Positions 1 to 7,470 are shown, numbered from the stretch's first letter. The stretch is 18,518 nucleotides of DNA from CAZRGV01 sp964599655 (GCA_964599655.1 CAZRGV010000123.1:1-18518); one strand, 5' to 3'. Numbers and translations: made by a program. Notes: a model not told the origin generated them from the letters alone.

Positions 1-547
1 ACCAAAAAGTTCTTGGATGTGAGAAGAACCTGCGTTCGATCCAGGCCTCCAACCGCATCGCGTCACCCAAGACGCGCAGTAACCCCATCGCGATGATGAC
101 GAGGGCGATGGTTCGGACGAACGGGCGGAGGGCGGCATCGCTCCGAGCAGGGACGATCAGGAGAAGGCCAAACCCGGCGAGGATGAACCCAAGCGTTGTC
201 GCGGGGTTCATCGTGAGCATCGCCGGAAGCACTTCATGAATCCGCTCACTGCCCGACCAGAACGCGATCAGCACGGCGGCACTGAAGCCAACGATCACCA
301 GACCGGCGACCCTCGCACCCTTTTCCAGCCGGGGTAAACGCCTCGGCGTCGACGCCTGTACGCCGGTTTCGAATGGCCCCGTGCGGATTCCGAGCCGCCC
401 TCCCGGCATCGGGTCCACGCTCGAGGAGTCGGGTGCCGTCGCCGCCGTGAAGGCGCCCGACGGCGATCCCGCCACCGTGGCGGGACTCCATGAGCCGCTG
501 GCCTCGACGGCCGGCCCACGGCTTGAAGGTGAGTCGCCGTTACTCAC
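1..547 (-). CDS. Membrane sensor-like protein, N-terminal part (runs off left edge)
   Basis: This open frame enters from the right and continues past position 1, so only about 182 N-terminal residues are visible. I place the start at GTG 547-545. It overlaps the TGA of the upstream gene as GTGA and has a GGAG about 8 nt upstream; an internal ATG at 409 is the alternative. Residues 1-75 are a low-complexity Ser/Ala/Pro/Gly-rich cytoplasmic tail. Three hydrophobic segments follow at about 80-97, 116-133 and 144-162. The segment containing NPATTLGFILAGFGLLL resembles the N-terminal membrane sensor region often found in front of PAS, histidine-kinase or GGDEF modules (family knowledge). The output domain lies outside the window, so kinase or cyclase identity is inference. 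The coupled start suggests it is co-produced with the RHH-like protein encoded just before it. Confidence 0.6.
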   Translation of the reverse strand, partial: MSNGDSPSSRGPAVEASGSWSPATVAGSPSGAFTAATAPDSSSVDPMPGGRLGIRTGPFETGVQASTPRRLPRLEKGARVAGLVIVGFSAAVLIAFWSGSERIHEVLPAMLTMNPATTLGFILAGFGLLLIVPARSDAALRPFVRTIALVIIAMGLLRVLGDAMRLEAWIERRFFSHPRTFW

Positions 548-1461
548 GGTGGAGGCTCCGGCGAGGGATCATGCTGATAGTAGCGAATATCTTCACCCGA
601 GAGGATTCGATCGACGGCCTCCTGGACAATCCGGAGCACGTCGACCGTCGCCTGGTCCGAGGCCACGGTCGGCCAGGCGTCGGTGAGGAGGACCTGCCCC
701 TCGAAGGCAAGCCGGTGGAGTGCATAGGCCAGGCGGCGATCGAGCGTCGGTGCCTTTCCGAGTTGCCGCTCGATCGCGATCAGGGCACCGACCAGCTCGC
801 GGGCCGACTCGGGAGCGACGGCCTCGCCTCGTCGCAAGGTCGGCAAGAAGGCAGTCGGATCCTCGTCGTTCAGCCCTGCATGCCGGAAGACCACGGCGGC
901 GGTCCTCAACTCCAGATCGTCGATCGTTGGGGCGTCGTCCGCCCTCACCGGATCGATCGCGCCGGGCCCACCCTCATCCTCAGGCATGTTCACATCCAGG
1001 CTCCGCAACATGGGCCACGAGGCGGCCTCGAGTCCCGGCTCCCACGCATCGACTGCCTCCGCCGCGTCGTCCAGGCCCGGCTCCGCGGTTTCCACGTCGA
1101 GCGGCTCGGACCGATTTCCGGCAGGGCGATCGACCGAGACCGCCGACCACTCGGCCAGGTAGTCGGGATCGTTGGCGATCGCGTCGAGCCCCTCAAGCAG
1201 CGCGCGACGGGCCTCCGACTGCTCCAGCCGTTCGCTCCGGGCCTTTGCCTCGATCAGCTCTCGAAGCAGCCCCTCGCAATACGCCTGCACCGAGGCCGCC
1301 CCCGCCTGGCTGGCTTGCGACTCGGCATGGTCCAGGACGGCGCCAGGCAGGTAGAGCGTCAGTCGCTGGAGTTCCGTCCGATGATCGGGCAGCTTCCGCT
1401 CGGTGATCCGGTGCGCCCCGGGCAGCCGTCGCCATCGCGAAAAGCGGAGTTGCTTGGCCAC
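544..1461 (-). CDS. Unrecognised protein with ribbon-helix-helix-like N-terminus
   Basis: This is a 305-residue soluble protein that I do not recognise. The start is GTG 1461, preceded by AGAAGGTG at a normal distance. Residues 33-72 show the pattern of a short strand (LTLYLP) followed by two amphipathic helices (VLDHAESQA... and VQAYCEGLLRELIEA). This resembles the ribbon-helix-helix DNA-binding fold of small repressors, but the similarity is by pattern only. Residues about 90-190 are acidic and low in complexity. The C-terminal part, about 195-300, is helical and Ala/Leu-rich, with no catalytic motif that I can name. No signal peptide or membrane segment is seen. Its TGA overlaps the GTG of the next gene, so the two are probably translationally coupled. 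It may regulate or partner the downstream membrane sensor; that role is inferred from position alone. Confidence 0.7.
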   Translation of the reverse strand: MAKQLRFSRWRRLPGAHRITERKLPDHRTELQRLTLYLPGAVLDHAESQASQAGAASVQAYCEGLLRELIEAKARSERLEQSEARRALLEGLDAIANDPDYLAEWSAVSVDRPAGNRSEPLDVETAEPGLDDAAEAVDAWEPGLEAASWPMLRSLDVNMPEDEGGPGAIDPVRADDAPTIDDLELRTAAVVFRHAGLNDEDPTAFLPTLRRGEAVAPESARELVGALIAIERQLGKAPTLDRRLAYALHRLAFEGQVLLTDAWPTVASDQATVDVLRIVQEAVDRILSGEDIRYYQHDPSPEPPP

Positions 1462-1541
1462 GATATCACCTTCTGGAAATTCATGCGCAAATCAAAGAAC
1501 AAATGCAAGTCTGCTCGAAAGATCGTACGTTCATCTTCACA

Positions 1542-3008
1542 TCACGCAGACGCTCGATGGCCGGGCGTCTTTCGTTCGATGCAGCCGGCCCCGGTGGGGA
1601 GCATCTTGTCGGGACTACAGCGCCCCTCGGGATTGAACACCGTCCGCAAGGCGACCATGGCGGCCAGGTCCTCGGGGGAGAACAGCTTCGGCATGAACGA
1701 CATTTTCTCGACGCCGATGCCGTGTTCGCCGGTCACGCTGCCGCCGACGGCGATGCACTCGTCGAGAATCTCGTGGCTGGCCTCCAGGACGCGCCGGACC
1801 TGGTCGGGATCGCGCTCGTCGAACAGCAGGATCGGATGGATGTTGCCGTCACCGGCGTGGAAGACGTTGGCGATCCGGATGTTGTGGCGGGCGCCGATCT
1901 GTGTGATCGTGCGAAGGATATGCGGCAGCTTGGTGCGAGGCACGACGCCGTCCTGGGTGCAGAACGTCGGACTGAGCCGGCCGATGGCGCCGAAGGCCGA
2001 TTTGCGGCTCTTCCAGATGGCCACGTATTCGGGCTCCTTGCGGGTCCGCCAGGGAATGCTCATCCGGAGTGTGCCGCCGTGTTGCTGAACGATCTTGGCG
2101 ATGGCCTGCGCCTCGCGATCCAGTCCGGCGTCGAGGCCGTCGATCTCGATGATCAGGACCGCGCCGGCGTCCGTGGGGAAGCCAAAGTGGAACGCCTGCT
2201 CGACGGCCTGGATCATCGGGTTGTCGAGCATCTCGAGCGCGGCGGGAACGATGCCGGCCGCGATCAGGCCGCTGACGGTTTCCGTGGCGGCGTCCACCGT
2301 GTCGAAGACGCCGAGGAACGTGCGGCCCGCTTCGGGGTCGCGGGTCAGCTTGACCGTGATCTTCGAGGCGATGCCGAAGGTCCCCTCGTTGCCGACGATC
2401 AGCCCGGTCAGGTCGTATCCGGGGTTGTCCTCGGTGATGCCGCCGCATTCGACCACCGAGCCGTCGGGCCGGACGAGCTCGACCCCGAGGACATGGTTGA
2501 CGGTCACGCCGTACTTCAACGTATGAGGACCGCCCGAGTTGGTCGCGACGTTGCCGCCGATCGTACAGGCGCTCTGGCTCGACGGGTCGGGAGCGTAGTG
2601 GAACCCTTTGCCGGCGAGGGCCCGCGTCAGCCAGACGTTGACCACGCCTGGCTCGACCACGGCGTAACGGTCTCGAAGGTTGATTTCGAGAATGCGCTTC
2701 ATGCGGGTCAGGCAGATCATGACGCCGCCGCCGACCGCGAGCGTCCCACCCGCTAAACTTGTGCCGGCGCCTCGGGGCACGAAGGGCACGTCATGACGGT
2801 TGCAGAGCTTGACCACCTCGACGATGTGCTCGGTCGACGTCGGGAAGACGACCACGTCGGGCACGTTCTTCTCGATGACGTAGCCGTCGCACTCGTAGAC
2901 GAGCAACTCGTCGCGGTGATGGATCAGGTTCTCGGGACCAACCACCGCGGCCAGGTCGGCCAGCAGGCGAGCTGAGAACGTCGAGGTCGACGCGGAAGCG
3001 ACGGACAT
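1542..3008 (-). CDS. glcD: FAD-linked oxidase, glycolate/D-lactate oxidase GlcD type
   Basis: This is an FAD-dependent 2-hydroxyacid oxidase or dehydrogenase of the GlcD/D-lactate dehydrogenase group, oxidising glycolate or D-lactate to the 2-oxoacid. Its 488 residues are close to the usual length of about 480-500. The PCMH-type FAD-binding half includes VPFVPRGAGTSLAGGT and SACTIGGNVATNSGGP. The C-terminal FAD-oxidase half contains FHAGDGNIHP and GEHGIG, which supply conserved active-site His and Glu residues. I start at ATG 3008, which has GGAG about 8 nt upstream and begins MSVASAST. An in-frame GTG at 3035 would add nine unconserved residues. No glcE or glcF partner lies beside it, and there is no Cys-rich Fe-S extension, so the electron acceptor must be encoded elsewhere. 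The exact substrate cannot be told from sequence. Confidence 0.9.
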   Translation of the reverse strand: MSVASASTSTFSARLLADLAAVVGPENLIHHRDELLVYECDGYVIEKNVPDVVVFPTSTEHIVEVVKLCNRHDVPFVPRGAGTSLAGGTLAVGGGVMICLTRMKRILEINLRDRYAVVEPGVVNVWLTRALAGKGFHYAPDPSSQSACTIGGNVATNSGGPHTLKYGVTVNHVLGVELVRPDGSVVECGGITEDNPGYDLTGLIVGNEGTFGIASKITVKLTRDPEAGRTFLGVFDTVDAATETVSGLIAAGIVPAALEMLDNPMIQAVEQAFHFGFPTDAGAVLIIEIDGLDAGLDREAQAIAKIVQQHGGTLRMSIPWRTRKEPEYVAIWKSRKSAFGAIGRLSPTFCTQDGVVPRTKLPHILRTITQIGARHNIRIANVFHAGDGNIHPILLFDERDPDQVRRVLEASHEILDECIAVGGSVTGEHGIGVEKMSFMPKLFSPEDLAAMVALRTVFNPEGRCSPDKMLPTGAGCIERKTPGHRASA

Positions 3009-3183
3009 GGCGGCTCCAGCTACCCGGCCGGGCACTCGAAACGGAACCCAAGCCCCGTCGCGAACCCAGCCACAAACGCGTTCCTTCCTATAAGCCTAAC
3101 ATCACGGATCGTCGCATGCCAGGCAACGCAAACCCACTGCGAGGCCGTTCCCGGAAGGTGCCAGGAACGCTCGCCGACGTTGT

Positions 3184-3343
3184 TCGAACCCTGGAGCCTC
3201 GGGTTCGACGGCTCTGCCTGGGATCAACGAGTTCCCTCGGCCATTGGCTCGACTCCTCGATCGGTGGTTCGGCGCCACCGCGTCGGGTGACCCGCAAGGG
3301 GCAACCTGCGAACGAAGCGAGCGTTCTCGGGGTGGGCCCCGAG
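3184..3343. other. Run of four perfect small hairpins
   Basis: Four perfect inverted repeats follow each other within 160 bases. TCGAACCC/GGGTTCGA lies at 3184-3191 and 3201-3208. GGTGG/CCACC lies at 3263-3267 and 3275-3279. CGGGT/ACCCG lies at 3284-3294 around a single G. CTCGGGG/CCCCGAG lies at 3326-3332 and 3337-3343 with a TGGG loop. None is followed by a T-tract on either strand, so these are not simple terminators. They could be part of a structured RNA, or degenerate members of the intergenic repeat family just downstream. Confidence 0.45.
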
Positions 3344-3363
3344 ACACCTATCGAACCAGGCTG

Positions 3364-3469
3364 GTGCGCTCGCGGTGCGCGATGAACCGCGATCCGCGAT
3401 TGTCGCAAACGTTGATCTGGTTGTTGGTTGCGAGCGAAAGAGGGAGTTCGTTCGGCGCGCGATGCGCAC
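3364..3469 (+). repeat. Structured intergenic repeat, copy 1 (106 bp)
   Basis: The left end is GTGCGCTCGCGGTGCGCG (3364-3381). The right end is GAGTTCGTTCGGCGC (3444-3458), continuing to GCGCAC at 3464-3469. The ends are complementary: GTGCGCTCGCG pairs with CGCGATGCGCAC, giving an 11-bp stem with one bulged A. The 62-nt interior (3382-3443) has no visible similarity to the interiors of the other copies. Confidence 0.75.
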
Positions 3470-3642
3470 TTTGAGCGACGCGGCCAAACCGAGTCCCGTT
3501 CGGGGCAGGTGGCGCGTCGCGTTCGGCCCAATCCCATGCCGGATCGATCCAACCGCCTTGGACCTGGCCATCGATGAAGGACGATCCGGCTGGCGTGGAA
3601 GTGCTCCCAACGCTGCGTCCGAACGCATCGCCCAACGGCTCC

Positions 3643-3748
3643 GTGCGCTGGCGGTGCGCGATTTTTCTCGAAGTCGGGTTTCCATAACCCAAGAAAGAAT
3701 CAGTCTTTATGACAACAGGCGGGAGTTCGTTCGGCGCACGGCGCGCAC
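3643..3748 (+). repeat. Structured intergenic repeat, copy 2 (106 bp)
   Basis: The left end GTGCGCTGGCGGTGCGCG (3643-3660) differs from copy 1 at one base. The right end GAGTTCGTTCGGCGC (3723-3737) is identical and is followed by ACGGCGCGCAC. The outer GTGCGC/GCGCAC pairs are kept, then an internal loop, then a second six-base pairing. The 62-nt interior starts ATTTTT and contains its own small hairpin, GGGTT/AACCC around position 3680. Confidence 0.75.
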
Positions 3749-3845
3749 GTCGATCTTCAGGCGGGGAGCGAAGGGATGGGGAACTCGTGACCGCGAGTCG
3801 TTGGGGCGTCCGAAATCGTCAGGAAACGGCCCGAGCGCGGTCAAG

Positions 3846-3949
3846 GTGCGCTCGCGGTGCGCGTTTTTTCGCAAGGATCGAGTCCCACAACTCCGCTTGA
3901 GAAAGGGACTTGTGGTTTGAGACCAGAGTTCGTTCGGCGCGCGGCGCAC
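3846..3949 (+). repeat. Structured intergenic repeat, copy 3 (104 bp)
   Basis: The left end GTGCGCTCGCGGTGCGCG (3846-3863) is identical to copy 1. The right end GAGTTCGTTCGGCGC (3926-3940) is identical to both others and is followed by GCGGCGCAC. The ends pair as a 10-bp stem with one bulged T. The interior begins TTTTTT and holds an internal CCACAA/TTGTGG pairing. The left-end to right-end distance is 80 nt, as in the other two copies. Confidence 0.75.
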
Positions 3950-4329
3950 GCGGCGATCGACGCTCGAAGTGCGTCGCGGACGCGATCGTGCGCGGGAGAC
4001 ATTTGGATTGTCAAAGAACGAGCTCTCCGCACGTTCCAGGGTCGGAGATGGTGTGGGACTCGCGGAAGGTCGCCGTTGACCACCCAACCTTTTCCACGCA
4101 CGACTGGTATCACCCAATCATAAATGACAGGTCGTTTCTGGTCACGAAGCCGGGCCTGGTCCGACCGAGGGTCGCGGGTCCAACTCTTCCACTCCTTAAT
4201 ATCGAGGAAAGGGCAGGGGAGATTCGGTCGAGACAAAAAATCAGCATCGAGGCGGCGACGTCGTGCGGTCTCGGAACCTGGGGGCGACCCGAGGATCTGG
4301 GTGGGACCTGGCAAGCGGTCGGGCGAGGG

Positions 4330-5847
4330 TCAGGGGGGAGCGTCGTTCGAAGCCGCTTCGCAGCGGTCGCAATGGCCGCAGCGGTCGCCGGGGAGTTCGT
4401 CGGGCTGGTCGAAGTCATCGAGGAGGTTGGACCATCGGCAGTTGCGGGTTTCGGCGTACTCCACCATGCGCTGGGCGTTGAGCAACTCGCGTTCGTGGCG
4501 CTCGCGATAGACGCCGGCGAGGCGCTCCATCTCGTCGGGCGAGACATCCGGTTGGAGCAGCACGAAGCGGCGACCCTCGACCTCGCCAACCACGCGTTTG
4601 TGGATCAACAGCGCGAGCGCGACTTTCAATCGCGACTTCGGCAAGGGGGAGATCGCCTGGAGTTCCTTCAGGTTCGGCGGCTTCGGCCCCTTGGAAAGCC
4701 GCTTCAAGGCATGATGGGCGTTGACGAGGTCCTGGCCATCGAGAAACCGGCCCGACTGGAAGAATCGCTGGAGGCGTTGGTCCTCGGGGCGATAGAGCAG
4801 GGTACAACGGGCGGGACGCCCATCGCGACCAGCGCGGCCGAACTCCTGGTAGTAGGCTTCGATGGTGCCTGGCATGTGATGATGGATCACATAACGAATA
4901 TCCGGCTTGTCGATTCCGAGGCCGAAGGCGTTGGTGGCGACCATGACGAGGACCTCGCCTCGCATGAAGCGATCCTGATTGACGATCCGGTCGGCGGCCT
5001 TCATGCGACCGTGGTACGGGGCGACGGAAAGGCCCAGCCCGACGAGCATCTCGGTCAGTTCGCGAACCGCCTTGACGGTGGCGGTGTAAACGATGCCGCT
5101 TCCGATCGTCTGATTCTTCTCCAGCAGGCGGGCCAGAAGGGCCCGGCGTTCGGATTCGTCGGAGAGCGTGACGACTTCGAGGAACAGATTCGGCCGGTAG
5201 AAACCGGTGTCGACGACCTCGGCGTCGGGAATGTCGAGTTGTTCCAGAATGTCGTCGATCACGTCGCGCGTCGCGGTCGCGGTGAGGGCCAGAACCGGAG
5301 GGTGGCCGAGCTCCTCGATGGCCCGTCCGAGCGCGAGGTACTCGGGGCGGAAGTCGTGCCCCCACTGGCTAATGCAATGGGCCTCGTCGACCACAAAAAG
5401 GTCGATCCGATCGAGTGACCGGAGCAAGGCGCGGAAGTCGGGACGGCCCATCCGCTCGGGCGTCGTGTAGACGAACTCGACGCGATTCGCGGCGATTTCG
5501 GCCAGCACCTCGGCCTCCTCGCGAGGGGTCAGGGTGCTGTTGACGACGGCGACCCGGATGCCCCGGCGGCGGAGAGCGTCGGCCTGATCCTTCATCAGGG
5601 CGATCAGGGGGCTGACGACAATCGTGGTGCCGGGCAGCTCCAGCGCGGGCAACTGGAAACAGAGGCTCTTGCCGGAACCCGTCGGCATGAGAACGAGCGT
5701 GTCGCGGCCTCGAATGGCCGATTCGACCGCCTGGCGCTGGCCGGGTCGAAATCGTCGGAAGCCGAAGCGCTCTTGGAGGGCCCGCGTCAGCTCCTGGCCG
5801 ACCGGCCGGGATGTGCCGTCGGACGGACCCGTCGTTCTTTGATGCAT
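4330..5847 (-). CDS. recQ: ATP-dependent DNA helicase, short RecQ type
   Basis: This is a 3'-5' superfamily 2 DNA helicase of the RecQ family, acting in recombination and repair. Of its 505 residues, the helicase core carries the family motif FRPGQ near 33-37, Walker A MPTGSGKS at 54-61, DEAH at 154-157 followed by CISQWGHDFRPEY, LALTATAT, and motif VI with GRAGRDG at about 337-343. Four cysteines typical of the RecQ zinc site lie at the extreme C-terminus (about 470, 490, 493, 496; RCGHCDRC). In E. coli RecQ the zinc cysteines begin about 50 residues after GRAGRDG. Here the gap is about 127 residues and contains a winged-helix-like stretch (LKELQAISPLPKSRLKVALA), so the accessory parts are rearranged. 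There is no HRDC domain. I start at ATG 5847 because GGGAGGAG lies just upstream; the in-frame ATG at 5880 would place that site inside the gene. Confidence 0.93.
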   Translation of the reverse strand: MHQRTTGPSDGTSRPVGQELTRALQERFGFRRFRPGQRQAVESAIRGRDTLVLMPTGSGKSLCFQLPALELPGTTIVVSPLIALMKDQADALRRRGIRVAVVNSTLTPREEAEVLAEIAANRVEFVYTTPERMGRPDFRALLRSLDRIDLFVVDEAHCISQWGHDFRPEYLALGRAIEELGHPPVLALTATATRDVIDDILEQLDIPDAEVVDTGFYRPNLFLEVVTLSDESERRALLARLLEKNQTIGSGIVYTATVKAVRELTEMLVGLGLSVAPYHGRMKAADRIVNQDRFMRGEVLVMVATNAFGLGIDKPDIRYVIHHHMPGTIEAYYQEFGRAGRDGRPARCTLLYRPEDQRLQRFFQSGRFLDGQDLVNAHHALKRLSKGPKPPNLKELQAISPLPKSRLKVALALLIHKRVVGEVEGRRFVLLQPDVSPDEMERLAGVYRERHERELLNAQRMVEYAETRNCRWSNLLDDFDQPDELPGDRCGHCDRCEAASNDAPP

Positions 5848-5949
5848 CACTCCTCCCGTCGCAGAGATCCGGCTGCGCATTGTAGCGCGAGGGAGGAGTG
5901 GAGCAAACCCGAAGCCGAGTCGAAGAACGGCCTGAGAAACGTGTCTCGC

Positions 5950-6315
5950 CTACTTCGCCGAGGGGTCCACCTGCAACAGGCCAAAGAGGCTGCCCTCGGT
6001 GTCCTTGCAGTAGGCGTGCCATCCCACGCCCGGAATGGCGTGCTTGGGCATCGCGATTTCGCCGCCATTCGTGGTCACGAGCGCGAGGGATTCGTCGATG
6101 GAAGGGACGTCGATGGTGTTCACGTGGCCAATGGGCCCCTGGCGGACGAAGAGCCCGCCGTTGATGCCGGGTGTTTCCTTGGGCCCGGTCTCGATGAGCC
6201 AGTACGGCTCGGGCCCGTCCCACTTCTGGATCGACCAGCCGAAAACATCGGCGTAGAACTTGCTGGCGCGTTGTGGATCGTCGGCGCTGATTTCGAAGTG
6301 TACCACGCGAGGCAT
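5950..6315 (-). CDS. VOC-family (glyoxalase/bleomycin-resistance fold) protein
   Basis: This 121-residue single-domain protein of the vicinal oxygen chelate superfamily begins MPRVVHFEISADDPQRASKF, with the usual first beta-strand His and the AxxFYxxVFGW helix. It ends with the typical CKDTEGSLFGLLQ strand carrying the late metal-ligand Glu. The middle GGEIAMPKHAIPGVGWHAY fits the second half of the fold. Members of this group include dioxygenases, lyases and resistance proteins; small one-domain proteins of this type usually dimerise, and their substrates are rarely predictable, so I assign no reaction. The ATG at 6315 has GGGAG and AGG upstream within about 12 nt. It lies 102 bp upstream of recQ on the same strand and could be cotranscribed with it, but no functional link is evident. 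Confidence 0.88.
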   Translation of the reverse strand: MPRVVHFEISADDPQRASKFYADVFGWSIQKWDGPEPYWLIETGPKETPGINGGLFVRQGPIGHVNTIDVPSIDESLALVTTNGGEIAMPKHAIPGVGWHAYCKDTEGSLFGLLQVDPSAK

Positions 6316-6467
6316 GACCTGGCTCCCTTGTTCGGAATCCTCGATCGCGAGTGCGCCAGGGCGTCCGATCGCCCTCGCTCAGCAGCGATGGAGTCCGATT
6401 CCCACGTGTTGATCCGGGGCGGATCATGCCACACACGGATACTGAACGCAAGATCAGTTTTCGAAAA

Positions 6468-6595
6468 AAAACCGGCTCAACGAGAAATGTGATGGAACCT
6501 TCGAAATCGAGACTCACGCAATCGCCGATCGGTGCTGGAACGATGTTGAACCTCGGAAAAACCAGGGTCGCGAAATTGCCTCGAAAACCGGCTCA
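6468..6595. repeat. Pair of short direct repeats around AAAACCGGCTCA
   Basis: AAAACCGGCTCA occurs at 6468-6479 and again at 6584-6595, each preceded by TCGAA-type bases. The second copy covers the stop codon of the molybdoenzyme gene. Read on the minus strand, the first copy gives GAGCCGG followed by eight T residues, but only a trivial stem precedes it, so a terminator is not secure. The rest of 6316-6592 shows nothing else that I can name. Confidence 0.3.
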
Positions 6596-7189
6596 CCAGT
6601 AGCGTTGCTCGGTCCAGGGGTCGCCTCGGCGGTGATAGCCGTTTTGTTCCCAGAAGCCGGGGGCGTCGTGATCAAGGAACTCGACGCCACGGACCCACTT
6701 GGCGCTTTTCCAGGCATAGAGGCGAGGGACGACCAGGCGAAGCGGCCAGCCGTGGTCGGGGTCCAGGGGTTGGCCGTTATGGGACCAGGCGAAAAGGCAG
6801 TCGTCGCCCAGGAAGTCGTCGAGTGGCAGGTTGGTCGTGAACCCGTGCTCGGCGTGGACGAGGACGAAGCGGGCTTCGCGCTTGAGTCGAACGTGGGTCA
6901 TCAGCTCACGGACGAGCACGCCTTCCCAGAGGTTGTCGAGCAGGCTCCACTGGGTCACGCAGTGCATGTCGGCGAAGACCCTCGACGAGGGCAGGGCGCG
7001 GAATTCGTCCCAGGTCCAGGACCGCGGTTCCTCGACCAGGCCGAAGAGCGACAGTCGCCATTGGGCCAGGTCGACGCGAGGGACCGAACCGGCGTGAAGG
7101 ACCGGCCATTTTCGGGTCTGGAATTGACCGGGAGGAATGCGTTGCTCGCGGAGCGTGTCGGGACTGACGATGTCGGCCTCGTGGCTCAT
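6593..7189 (-). CDS. Sulfite-oxidase-like molybdopterin-dependent oxidoreductase (YedY/MsrP-type core)
   Basis: This protein of about 198 residues consists of the sulfite oxidase molybdopterin-binding core alone. The Mo-ligand cysteine is probably Cys77, in DMHCVTQWS. Later family signatures are EHGFTTNLPL, the glycine-free loop DPDHGWPLRLVVPRLY and KSAKWVRGVEFL. There is no C-terminal dimerisation domain, heme domain or signal peptide, so it should be a cytoplasmic single-domain enzyme, or one paired with an unlinked redox partner. Its substrate is unknown. The start is uncertain. ATG 7189 (MSHEADIVSP) matches where family members usually begin but has a weak ribosome site. GTG 7279 has a perfect GGAGG seven nt upstream and would add 30 residues, but third-position G/C in the last ten of those codons falls to about 30 percent. 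Confidence 0.85.
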   Translation of the reverse strand: MSHEADIVSPDTLREQRIPPGQFQTRKWPVLHAGSVPRVDLAQWRLSLFGLVEEPRSWTWDEFRALPSSRVFADMHCVTQWSLLDNLWEGVLVRELMTHVRLKREARFVLVHAEHGFTTNLPLDDFLGDDCLFAWSHNGQPLDPDHGWPLRLVVPRLYAWKSAKWVRGVEFLDHDAPGFWEQNGYHRRGDPWTEQRYW

Positions 7190-7382
7190 GGGTCTTGCTC
7201 GAAAGAACGGAGGTTGACCGGCCGAGAGGTTCGGAACGCTCGACGACGGAGCGGCGACGCGATCGGCCTTGCGCTCCACCGTCTTGCCTCCGTTTGGGTC
7301 CGTGCGGTGGAATGGATGAGGATGTCAAGTTCTCCGTTTGATTGTAGCCTTCCTGTCGAGTGATCGACGAGGGAGGCTGAAA

Positions 7383-7401
7383 CCGGGTCGCCGAAACCCG
7401 G
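7383..7401 (+). promoter_or_regulatory. Hairpin in the divergent intergenic region upstream of the AP-like gene
   Basis: CCGGGT (7383-7388) and ACCCGG (7396-7401) form a perfect 6-bp dyad with a 7-nt loop, about 70 bases before the ATG at 7471. It sits in the region between divergent genes, so it could be an operator or a leader hairpin. No convincing -35/-10 pair was found near it. Confidence 0.3.
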
Positions 7402-7470
7402 GTATCCTGAGCCGAGCCAATCACGCAAACAAGCGGGTCAGGACCCTGAGTCACCCCATGGGACCTTGTC

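Larger units (their letters stand above)
3009..4329. other. 1.3 kb gene-free, repeat- and hairpin-rich intergenic block
   Basis: No open frame here has a recognisable protein, a consistent third-position G/C pattern or a good ribosome site. The short frames on both strands translate to Arg-rich strings whose recurring pieces (EFVRR, RTNS, SFGARRAR) are just translations of a nucleotide repeat. The block holds the 5' region of the GlcD-type gene, a hairpin-rich stretch (3184-3343) and three copies of a structured repeat (3364-3949). In the last 380 bases, downstream of recQ, I see nothing definite. Confidence 0.75.

Noticed and set aside
490..2088. Open frame of 532 codons on the plus strand across the RHH-like and GlcD genes
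   Set aside because: It is Arg/Pro-rich with no domain, and it spans two unrelated minus-strand genes and the gap between them, so it is a codon-bias artefact.
3181..3240. Possible tRNA fragment suggested by GGGTTCGA near 3201
   Set aside because: No cloverleaf can be drawn: there is no acceptor stem, anticodon arm or correct spacing, and the motif is simply half of an 8-bp hairpin.
3364..3949. CRISPR array or integron attC cluster
   Set aside because: Only three units with irregular intervals occur, the conserved ends are different sequences rather than one direct repeat, and the attC core pair (AAC and GTTRRRY boxes) is not present in the left end.
3224..4123. Several 80-180 codon frames in the gene-free block
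   Set aside because: Their shared peptide pieces (EFVRR, SFGARRAR, RTNS) come from the nucleotide repeat read in various frames, and none has a ribosome site or steady codon bias.
3910..5418. Open frame of 502 codons on the plus strand opposite recQ
   Set aside because: The minus strand carries complete RecQ motifs; the plus frame begins inside repeat copy 3 and shows no family signature.
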